Source of the DNA: Liolophura sinensis
Taxonomy: Eukaryota > Mollusca > Polyplacophora > Chitonida > Chitonidae
Length of the DNA: 64,000 nucleotides
Reading direction: 5' to 3'
Assembly: GCF_032854445.1 (NCBI RefSeq)
Contig: NC_088306.1
Coordinates: 21,921,764-21,985,763, forward strand
Below are positions 47,301-59,300 of this stretch, piece by piece. The translations under genes were made by a program, and so were the position numbers. The notes under the pieces are model-generated. The model was given only the letters and a program-made list of their open reading frames with translations, made no database searches and was not told where the DNA came from. Position 1 is the first letter of the stretch, and each line of letters starts with the position of its first letter.

Positions 47301-50300
47301 TACCTTATGCGTAATCTTCCCGTCTCCTACAGCTTTCCCAGTCAATGCCTCAAATAGGTATATCACTGCAACAACACAAGACACATCATAAATAATGTCA
47401 ACTGCATGAGCAAACAGACTACTGCAAGTCCTCAAACCTTTTCCATGTTTGTAGGGTGTTTATTTAACCAAATTCTGAGGGCATTATTCTGTGTAGACTG
47501 ATAAAATTATACTTTTTGTGAAGCCCTGAAACTGGCCAATCCAACCAATGTAGTTATGTCTCCAAACACAAATAAATATCATATGAATAAATTGCACTGA
47601 AAGTTGCTCTTTCATATACAAAAAGGTTGAGGAATAGGGTACACATGTGAATTTCATATACTTGCTGACAATGGTACGCCGTTAAAATTGTGAAGATATT
47701 ACATCATTTTTGTGACAACAAGCTTCAACAGCGTCATATCACAGTGAGTACACAATATATACGTCAGATGGAAATGCAGCACGCAACATACTTGGCGTAG
47801 AGAAACACAAATCTTATGACATGGAAACTCCACTTTACGTTGCATTTCAAGGCAGTGCAATGTGTTACACAAGGAAAATCCGTCGCCACATATGTCGCCG
47901 AACAATGTGTTACACAAGGAAAATCTGTCGCCACATATGTCGCCGAACAATGTGTTACACAAGGAAAATCTGTCGCCACATATGTCGCCGAACAATGTGT
48001 TACACAAGGAAAATCTGTCGCCACATATGTCGCCGAACAATGTGTTACACAAGGAAAATCTGTCGCCACATATGTCGCCGAACAATGTGTTACACAAGAA
48101 AAATCTGTCGCCACATATGTCGCCGAACTTCTGGAATGATTCATCCACAACACGCCTTCAAATGAAAAGATGTGAAAGGAGTCCTTATTGTTGACATTAA
48201 CTGTTAACTCTAAGGTTGGCAATCAACCGTAGAGAGGATCCTTATGTGGAACTACATACAAGGGGAAGCTGAAATGTTCTTGGCTATGTTCTATGTTTGT
48301 TAAAGGTGGAGAAAACATAAAAATGATGATGAAAGTTCAGATGAAAGAGCGCAAAAAGTTATTCCTAAATGTGGTCTTCAATATTTTTTCAAATTTTTCC
48401 TTAAAAAGAAAAAGGCACTTGAAAATAATTTTTGTATGGTGGGTATTTGGGACCACCTTTTGGTATTTAAAGTCTTTGTTTAATAATGTCATAAATGAGG
48501 ATGTAATACAGGTTTATTAAAAATTTTTGCACTGGAATTTGTTCTTTTCAGCTTACAAATGTATTAAACCTCAATTTGGATCATATTTATATTTTTAATA
48601 TCTTCATAAATATTATCATAATTTAGGTTAAATGCATGTTTCGAGATAAACAACAAATTTACATTCAAATAAATTTATTAGACAAGCATCACATCATTAT
48701 TTAGGACGTTGTTATGCAACAACGATAAATACCAAAAGCTGGTCCCAAATACCCACCATACAAAAATATTTTCAAATACCCTTTTCTCTTCAAAAAAAAA
48801 AAAAAATCCAAAAACTTAATAAAAGCTCATATTTGGAAATAAGTTTTGATGCTCTTTCATCTGATTTTGGCATCATTTTTTATGTTTCCTTCTCCTTTAA
48901 TGCTACTTGAGCACCTCCCTATCTACTGGCTTATACAATTGAATATAGTACCAGTCACTGAGATGATTACACTTTGAGTAACTGAACAAGAAACATCGCC
49001 CTGTCTGAACATCAGGCTGAGAATATTTCAGCCTTCCTTGGTTTGGTGAAACTCTGTGTAAGAAATAATAAATAAGAAAGATTTATGCTCACCTTTCTCA
49101 TCAGTTTTATCCCTGATGGCCACAGTGTCATTGCTGAGAGAGATAGTCTGAGCGTTGAGCGTGTTGGCACGGAGGGTTGGATATTTAGGGGTGGACACCA
49201 GACGGCCATCATATGTGTATACATAAACGCCTGCACCGTCCACCATCAGGAAGTGTCTACAAGTAGTGCCATGTACATTTGTATGCAAGAAAAGTATAAA
49301 CACATAGCACATCAGACAGACATCATATGTGTATACATAAACACCTGCACCATCCACCATCAAGAAGTGTCTAAAGGTAGTGTCATGTACATTTGTATGC
49401 AAGAAAAGTATAAACACATAGCACATCAGACAGACATCATATGTGTATACATAAACGCCTGCACCGTCCACCATCAGGAAGTGTCTAAAGGTAGTGTCAT
49501 GTACATTTGTATGCAAGAAAAGTATAAACACATAGCACATCAGACAGACATCATACGTGTATACATAAACGCCTGCACCGTCCACCATCAAGAAGCGTCT
49601 AAAGGTAGTGTCATGTACATTTGTATGCAAGAAAAGTATAAACACATAGCACATCAGACAGACATCATATGTGTATACATACACGCCTGCACCGTCCACC
49701 ATAAAGAAGTGTCTAAAGGTAGTGTCATGTACATTTGTATGCAAGAAAAGTATAAACACATAGCACATCAGACAGACATCATATGTGTATACATACACGC
49801 CTGCACCGTCCACCATAAAGAAGTGTCTAAAGGTAGTGTCATGTACATTTGTATGCAAGAAAAGTATAAACACATAGCACATCAGACAGACATCATATGT
49901 GTATACATACACGCCTGCACCGTCCACCATCAAGAAGTGTCTAAAGGTAGTGTCATGTACATTTGTATGCAAGAAAAGTATAAACACATAGCACATCAGA
50001 CAGACATCATATGTGTATACATACACGCCTGCACTGTCCACCATCAGGAAGTGTCTACAAGTAGTGTCATGTACATTTGTATGCAAGAAAAGTATAAACA
50101 CATAGCACATCAGGCGGATGTAATATGTGTATACATACACGCCTGCACTGTCCACCATAGGGAATGTTTACAACTATATGTTGTCATGTATGAAGTTTTG
50201 AAGCCTTTGGTATGACCAGACTTGGGTTTGATCCATGTATGTAGGCTAACTGACACAACAGGCAGCAAAAACGAGCACATGCATACACACAACCACTTTC

Positions 50301-53300
50301 GCAACAAACAGGTAGTGTTCACCACAGAATTACACTGTCCTGTGTTGATTATAGAAAAGTGTCCCAGTTTTACTCCCCTCGAGTATATTGGCTTTTGTCA
50401 CCGCACTAAAAAATATTTCACTTACACCGCGGCGCCAGCATTATGGTGGGAGGTAACTGGTCGAGCATGGGGGAAACCACAACCATCTGGTTCCCTATGT
50501 TATTTATTTATTTATTTGATTGGTGTTTTCTTGTACTCAAGAATATTTCACTTATACAATGGCGGGAGGCATTACTGTGGTAGGAAACTGGGCAAAGCCA
50601 AGGAAAAACCCATGACCATCCTCAGGTTGTTGCAAACCTTCCCGCATGACTGGAGAGGAATCTTTGTAGCATGTGGGTACAACTTACTTCTCTGCTTGCA
50701 GAATCAGTGTGACATTTCCTTCTCTCAGGTCAAAGATCATGGGTGTGTTCCAGTTACGAACTCTACAACAGGAAACATCAAATCAGGAATAGTTCAGAAG
50801 TTCTCTTCATGTAAGTGGAAACTATGTGTATTAAACATCTTGATTAATGTAATGTTGTACATTGATTTGATCCTTAAATATATACTGTACTGTAAGTCTC
50901 TAACCTTTCTGAATATGGTATTATTCTGTGTAGATAGACAAAATTACACTTTCAGTGATACCCGGAAATTGGCCGAGCCAAGCAATGTGGATATGAGACC
51001 AAAGGCAAGTTAAAAGGGTCCATGAAGTGCACTGAAAGTTGCTCCTTTGTATGCGAAAAGGTTGAGAAATTAGGTACATATTTTGAAAAAACAGTATTAA
51101 AATTGGAATGGGTTTGTGTGGTATGATGAGTGTCTACAGACTCTGAGGAAAAAAGTAGGCTTGGCCTGAATTAACCAAGTTATGCCTCTGTGGCTAATAA
51201 AACGGGTGTAGAATCGAGCCATAGAGACAATCAGGGTCTAGCGTAGACACTGTAATGTGATCCCTTACGAGTAGACATAGCACTGGGCTGACGTGGCTAC
51301 TATCAGGTGTCCAAATGACAGGGAGGTCTTGATGACACGATCCCTGAAGTCCAGCTTCTCCTCAGCATTATTCATGACATTCCGGGCCAGGATCCTCTTG
51401 TTTCCCGCCAGAGTCACCTCAAAGTTTTTCCACTCCAGACGCCTGAGGAAGAAATTGACAATAAAGCAAAGAGGGCTATTTCATTTTATTAAAGCTTATT
51501 GATTTTATTTTATTGGGGTGTTATGCCATACTCAAGAATATTTCACTTATATGACGGCAGCCAGCATTGGTGTGGAGGAAATCAGGGAGAGCCCTGCGGA
51601 AACCTACGACCATCCGCAGGTTGCTAGCAAATCTTCCCACAGATGGCCGGAGTGTAAGTGAACAGGGAGTCTCCTGGGTAAACACGGTGCTGGCATGCTA
51701 ACCCTCTCAACCAACACAGGCCCCTATTTGATTTATTAAAGCTTATTTATCAGACATAATGCAATGTGATATTTAATATTGAAAAATCAAGTATTTTTAG
51801 GGAGTTGTCCCAAAGTGAACTCATTTTTAAAGGAATTTCAAGATATCAAAAACATTGCAGCAAAACTTACACACTTTCACAGATTTCTAAGACAGTTGGG
51901 AAAATGTCTATCGCTTGACCTATCCATCAACTCAATATAATTCCTGAAACCTTGTCTTTTGGTGTCTGTTATCAGTTATCTATTATAGCAGTCACACCCA
52001 CCTCTCTACAATATTGGCAATGATGACCTGTCCGTTACCACAAGCCCCGCCCACTTGTGTACCATCACTAGACCAGGCCAGGGCAAATATACTGCCGGTC
52101 GTTGGTTTCTCTAATGCATAGGACCACTGAAAAACATGTAAGATCAACTGATGTCTTGGGTATAATGTCGTAATGTTGGGGCATTTCAAAGTGAATTAAT
52201 GTTCTCTCCTTAGGCTGGCTAAGTACACATAAGATCACACAGCTGCTGCTTCAGATTAATCAAACCAAGGAATTATGAGGCTGGGCTTCTTAAGAGCAAA
52301 GCTGGCATAAATTGCTGAATCCATCGCGTCCTCCATCTTTAACACCCTGTAATTTCTGCTAGGGGTGTGATGCCTCTCAGCCAATGAGGGTCGTTAAAAC
52401 TGCTGGCTTGTTGGTGTAAACTCGGAACCTACATTCAACATTCCGGTTTCCCGATCGTGAAGCAGAAGAGTTCAAGTGGAAGAGGTCTACCGGAAATGTA
52501 CGAACTGCACTTCGGCGGTTTCCGACGGCATTTCTCCTCCTAACACGGAAGACTTCAGGACTAGTTCTTAGGCAAAATGGAGTCGCCCACAGCAGATTTT
52601 GGCCCTGTCTTTATGTATAAATTATCAACTTGAGGTACATATTAGATTTTTTTATGGTATGCACCTGCGAGGAAATGCATGCTCTTTTCAATGGTATTTG
52701 ACTGATATTTAAATTTTCTTTTCCTTTAGGCACTGAGGTGGTAAACAAATGACCACATCAAGTGGCCCAGGGGAGACAACTGCCAAGTAGAAGACATGTT
52801 TCTCTTAAATTTCCTCTGCAATATGTGACGATGCAAAAACATTGTCACTTAATCAAGGCAATAAAACCATGTTGTAATTCTCAAAACAAAAAATTCCTAT
52901 GCATCATCCTTCAGAAAATATTCTTCATTTCACCCTATTTGGCTAGTGTTAGCATGTTTTAAATGTTGTATATTACAACAAACCAGTTCTCAATTCAAAA
53001 AGTGTTTCACTTTAATACTTAGTAATGTTTGTTAAATATTTTTGTTTAAATAAGTTTAAAATCCTTCAAGTACATGTAGTAACACAACATTTTATCAGGA
53101 GACCTCTTGAAGTCGTTTATTGGATTATTATTTTATGGATTATTATTAATATTCCTTAAGTTTTTATCTCAAAAACTGGTAAAGGTAGCAAAACCAAACT
53201 TTACATTTTTAATAATGAACACATGAAGCGTTTACCCATCATTTGATGCATTCATTCTAAGATTTAAAAGAAAACATTTAAACATCACGTTAAAGGCCAT

Positions 53301-56300
53301 TCTGTGCTGAATCCAAATATGGTCTCCATTATTTTTGGCATTTTTCTTCACAGCGATAAAAATGGAAATTAAGGCTGAATTATTATGGTGGACTTTTTGG
53401 ACCATAATAAAGCACTCTGACATCAAAGGCTTTTTTTTTTGTTTTGGCAGCTAACCTTGCTGTAACTGTTAGACTCTCACATTTAATACGGATACAGTTA
53501 TTCCACTATATATAGCAGAAATATAGCAATCAGTAGATGTGTAGCAGGTAAACTCAATCAGTGACATCACTGTGCTTCAGTTTGTTCAATACGGTTCAAA
53601 ATGTCCACCCTAGCACCTCACTATTTATTTCCATTTTGATCACTGGAATAAATGCCAAATTATAATGAAAACTATATTTGAAATCAAAATACCTTCTTAG
53701 ATGATGCACATTTTAGTTAAAATGTGATCTGAACAACAAAACTGGTTTCAAACCTGTGACTTTTGCCATAGATCCATGAGATATGAAACTTTGGCCAAAC
53801 AACACTTACCCCTGCCTTGTCACACAGCCTGAGTGTGTTGAAGGAGCCAATGGCAAACAGTTCCCCATCTGGCGTCCAGGCCACGGATGTTATGGGGTAC
53901 TCATGGGCTGAGCTAGTGTACAACACACGACCATATGTGTCCCAGACCTACATGAAACAACAACAACATGGGTAAAGAGACTTCCAATTTTTACTGTGAG
54001 AAGGAACAGACTTCCCTTTTTTTATAATAAGCAAAAAATTTACCTTAAAGATACCTTATAGATAGCTAATGGAATAATAATCCATCAAGGATATTTTGTT
54101 TCTATGTTCATAGAAAATTTTCTTCAACTTTTTAGTCTGTGAAATAGGAAGTTAAAATTCTTACATAAGCAAACATAACAAAATGCAGTGTGATAACTGG
54201 CTACTAACCTTGTACCTACAATCCTCTGCTCCAGACAGTATCAAGTTGTTACCTGGGTTCCAGTCTATGTTCAGAATCACACCTTCATGGGCTTTCCACT
54301 AGCAGAAGAAAATGTAACATAAGGAATGTACATGAAATGAAAGCATGAAGGACTTAATAATATTGGGGAACACTGATAAGTGAAAATGAAGGCTATATAT
54401 ACATGTACAGATATGTACCTGAATGAATGTGATTGGCAATAATGAATACCAAAATTTTTTAACCCATATGTAGGAAGAGTAAGAGAACAGGACTGACACC
54501 ATTTTAGTTTGGTACAATTGTGAAATGATGTCAGCACAAATTAGGCAGATAGGACCTGACAAAATACAATTTTGCTTGAATGATGTCAAAAACACTGTCA
54601 ACTGAGTGTGGTTTGGACTATATGTGAGGGCTGGTCAATGTGTTGTCTTCCTGCTTCATAACACCAGGCAAAATATTCGGAAAATATTGTTCTCATACCA
54701 TCCTCCAAAAAATGCAAACCAGGCGTTGATAATGATAATGTAAGAAAGTAATTCAGATTATCTCAACTCTTATAAAATTTTACGCTTGGCTTAACACACA
54801 AAGGCTTCAGAACTGGAGTAGCTCTTAGAGAGTGTGAAAGTACCACCATACATGACTCACCACAGTGGGTTTGGAGTTGGCCTGCAGAGGTTTGATCACC
54901 AACTGTCTTCCATTCGTGAACAGTACCTGATCTGAGTTAGGTCCCCAGGACACAGCATACACTGGCATACCTGGTGTAAAGAGGTAGACAAATATATGAA
55001 CAACACCTGAGTTAGGTCCCCAGGATACAGCATACACCAGCACACTTGGTGTAAAGAGGTAGACAAATATATGAACAGCACCTGAGTTAGGTGTCCAGGA
55101 TACAGCATACACCGGCATACCTGGTGTAAAGAGGTAGACAAATATATGAACAACACCTGAGTTAGGTGACCAGGATACAGCATACACCAGCACACTTGGT
55201 GTAAAGAGGTAGACAAATATATGAACAGCACCTGAGTTAGGTGGCCAGGATACAGCATACACCGGCATACCTGGTGTAAAGAGGTAGACAAATATATGAA
55301 CAACACCTGAGTTAGGTGGCCAGGATACAGCATACACCGGCATACCTGGTGTAAAGAGGTAGACAAATATATGAACAACACCTGAGTTAGGTGGCCAGGA
55401 TACAGCATACACCGGCATACCTGGTGTAAAGAGGTAGACAAATATATGAACAACACCTGAGTTAGGTGGCCAGGATACAGCATACACCGGCATACCTGGT
55501 GTAAAGAGGTAGACAAATATATGAACAACAGCTGAGTTAGGTGGCCAGGACACAGCATACACCGGCATACCTGGTGTAAAGAGGTAGACAAATATATGAA
55601 CAACAGCTGAGTTAGGTGGCCAGGACACAGCATACACTGGCATACCTGGTGTAAAGAGGTAGACAAATATATGAACAACGCCTGAGTTAGGTGGCCAGGA
55701 CACAGCATACACTGGCATACCTGGTGTAAAGAGGTAGACAAATATATGAACAACACCTGAGTTAGGTGGCCAGGACACAGCATACACTGGCATACCTGGT
55801 GTAAAGAGGTAGACAAATATATGAACAACACCTGAGTTAGGTGGCCACGACACAGCATACACTTGGTGTAAAGAGGTAGACAAATACATGAACAACACCT
55901 GATCTAAGTGTCTGTCTTCTCTTGGTTGAAACTCTTTAAACTCTTTAACATCACTTCCCACACAAGCTTATGAATACCGTGAAGAAATTCTTATTCTGAT
56001 AATCGCAGAATACTTACTTTATAACAGAAAGTCTAATTTTCATCTGCTAAATGAAAATATGCAGATCTGTGAACTCCTTTCGGACAAGTTGTTTTGATTA
56101 TGAGAAAAATGAAATATTACTAATAGGTATTTTAACTCACTATTCTGTGCCAGTGTGTTCCTTAGCATTCCACTTCTTGACCAGATTTTCACCTGGCCAT
56201 CCTCCCCAGCTGTAACACAAACAAACAGAACATAAACATAGACATCACACCTCCATCATAATTCAGTGAAAGAACTTCAACTCCATTTTTTTTATAGATT

Positions 56301-59300
56301 ATATTACATGTATTTTAATTTTAGGATGCACTGTAAAGTTCATCAACTCAGAAACTTTGCATATGGTAGATGATAACTGAGTTAATGGCAGTTTTATTCC
56401 ATGGGAAAACAATGAAAATTCTGTCAACTATTATGAAAATAGCAGAACCCAGCCCACATTGTGGGTGTGCCTCTGTCAGCCAGTGAGAGACCTGCACAAG
56501 TTTTTCATGCATGACTTGCAAACTGAATAAACTGGTCACTAGCTATCCCAGGTCACACACTCTTTATCAATGCATAGCAAGCCTGTTACATGCTTTTTAG
56601 TGTAGTGGCTCACTATCTTCACAGATGTGTCAGTTCCAAACAGGCATATGATATAACACATTCTCAGTCTGGTTGACCCAGAGGATAGAGTTAAACACAC
56701 ACCTGTGACAATATCACTACCATCATGACTCCACTTCCCACAGAGTACTGCCCCCTTGTGCGCTTCAACCTTCTTCTCCAGGCGACCTCCCTTACTGATC
56801 AGGTGAAAACTACCTACGAGGTCAAAGGTCAAGAGGTCAGACGAATGTAGTATCACTCAGTATTGATACAGGCAGAGGTAACATTTTAAATCTTGCATAT
56901 CTCAGGCACCTACAATCAGTTGTGCCGTATGTTTGAAATGTGCTACCAGACATTTTCCACACTGGTTTTGAATTCAGAATCATTATCAGAGTTCTTAAAG
57001 TGTCAGAACTGAGACTATATTCACTCATATAACAAAACATACGACTTCCCAATTCTACATTTAAATACCACTTTAAACACTTCAGGTTTGATGTGATCAA
57101 AAGGCGTTTAATGCGTAACTCACAACCCAAATATGTTTAACTCAATATACTTGAAGGCAGCCGTCAAATCTGTTTCTTAAGTGTGACAAAATGCCAGGTC
57201 TTTTCCAAGGTAGACTCAAACAGGCAAGCTTTCTGGTCAGGTGTGTGGCTTGATTAAGCTGTATAATTTTTACTTGTAATTAAAGCTGTCAGTTTAAAGA
57301 TTTATATACAGTAATTCCTCAACATTTTCGCATATGAAAGAGCTACATTCAGTGCAATTTATGTGCACATTTAATATGATTTTGAAGAAAAAAACTATAT
57401 TGGTCATGTAGGCCAATTTCAGGGTTTCACAAAAAGCATAATATTATCAGTCTACACAGGATAATGCTTTCTGAATATGCTTGAATTAACACCTTGCAAA
57501 CATACAAATAGGCTCATGAATTATAGTATATGTGAACAACACAAAAATATGAAAATGTTTCCACTTGGGATCAGAAGCTTTTCGCCCACTAAACCCATTT
57601 GACAGGTTAAAAAACAGCACGAATGCCATCCCTTGCCTTCAATACTACATACTATATCATGTACATTGCATAAATTTGTAGATCACAAATCAGCACACAT
57701 GCATCCATACCATCAGCTGATGTTAAGATGAAGACATCAGATGTCCCTTTCTTACTGCCCCCTGAACCTTTAGGACTCCACTGTATACTGGTGGGGAATA
57801 CCTCAGGGGGCAGTTTCATCAGGGTTGTTGTCTCACTGGTCAAAAGGTTCCATTTCAAGATTTTGAAATCGTCAGCTGCTGTGTAGAGTTCATCAGGGGA
57901 TGTCCATCCCACACCGCTGACCAGTTCTGAGTGTGAGGTCAGTTAAGGAATAACCCTATCCAATGTTAAATTTCTCATTTCCTTTTTATGAATGTTTTTA
58001 ACCCCTATGCTATTCATGTGAAAACATTTGCTAAATTTACAGAAAATTTTACCCGAAAAATTTCAGTTGGCAGGTGTTACACCTGATATGAAAACCTTTC
58101 ATGTACAGGCTTTTAAAGGAGAGCCAACTTGTAAAATGAAATTTCCCTGGACTGTCAATTAATATCAATGCCTTCATAAATTTCAGACCAATATTTTCAG
58201 GGTATGCTGATGTCAGAAAGTTTTCACACAAATCTTGGTTAATAATAAAAATAGCACAACAATAAAAGGCTCAGAATAATAATGATGAAACAGCCAATAT
58301 ATGCAATATACATGAAAATGATACCAAGCCATCAATAATTAAGATTTATCTAATTTATACAATAGAATGGACTAAACATGCATATCTCTTCTTTTTCTCA
58401 TACACATGTATAAATTATGATGTAAAACAATCCTCAGGTGTCCATCTATAGCACCCCACCTGCACCTTTTGAAAATATTACATTTTGTACCACTAAACAG
58501 CAAAAGATATGTAAGTGAAATAAACAAATAATTTGATGTTGCTATTGTCAGTAATGTCATAAACTGTGGACAGGGTGCCCTAGAGGTTTGTGGTTGTATG
58601 GAGTAAAATTTATTTATTTCCTCTTTTAAGCCATACTCAAGAATATTTCACTTGTACGACAGCAACCAGCATTATGGTGGGAGGAAAACGGGGAAACACA
58701 TGACCATCCACAGGCTGCCAGCAGACCTTCCCAGAGGAAGCCAGCATGAGCTGGACAAAATCACAGCGACCACATTGGTGAGAGTCTCAAGCATTGGTTA
58801 TTTTTTCTGTATACCTACTAAGTCAAGCATACACGTACCAATCAAGAGCAATTCTCATCAACAATGTTCCAGTCGACATCTTTTTTTGCCTTCATTTCCA
58901 AAAGAGTTTTAATGATTAAGCCATTAACATCAACAAAATGTGGAAACACTTCCTTCTGAGATAATTAAATTATACACCATTGCAAACTGAACTGAAAATG
59001 ACTATTTAATAGCTCGCATATTCTCTCAGCTCAATGAAGATTCCAGGCCCTCTGCTCTCCTCTTCTTCTCATCATGTGAATCTTTACGTGTGTTTTCCAC
59101 CTCACAGCAGCAAAGCATTTGTGAAAACACTGCGTGCTAAAGTGCCAATATTAATTCAAGATACATGTCAGTTGTCTGCAATGCTCTTCGCTGTGATAAA
59201 TTTGTTATACCAGAGTATTGCATCGGTATAATGCCTAATATTTTTTTCGATAAGATCAATATTTTCACAAGTCATAAGAGCAAGAAGAAATATTTTATCA

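Larger units (their letters stand above)
47366..49092 (-). other. IFT80 intron 11, 1.7 kb
   Basis: It contains inverted-repeat family A copy 3, the 45-base array and a 0.6-kb foldback, each listed separately. Little unique sequence is left. Confidence 0.7.

Noticed and set aside
47699-48222. ORFs of 107-152 codons in five frames
   Set aside because: They are products of the 45-base period, with no codon signal and no conserved motif.
49028-50158. 376-codon minus-strand ORF (and a 376-codon plus-strand ORF at 49085-50215)
   Set aside because: Both are read-through of the 114-base tandem array. Only the last part of the minus ORF, exon 11, is real coding sequence.
50222-51013. 263-codon plus-strand ORF
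   Set aside because: It runs across two SINE fragments, antisense to IFT80 exon 10 and through an inverted-repeat element; it is a chance frame.
54825-55961. 378- and 320-codon minus-strand ORFs
   Set aside because: They are the 75-base array plus exon 5, not an independent repeat protein gene.
57926-57932. GT-AG reading of the exon 2 acceptor (cactcAG)
   Set aside because: It would need exon 1 to end on a G in phase 1 before a GT; no such site exists near the [12 protein letters not shown] exon, while the AT-AC reading fits frame, branch site and protein.
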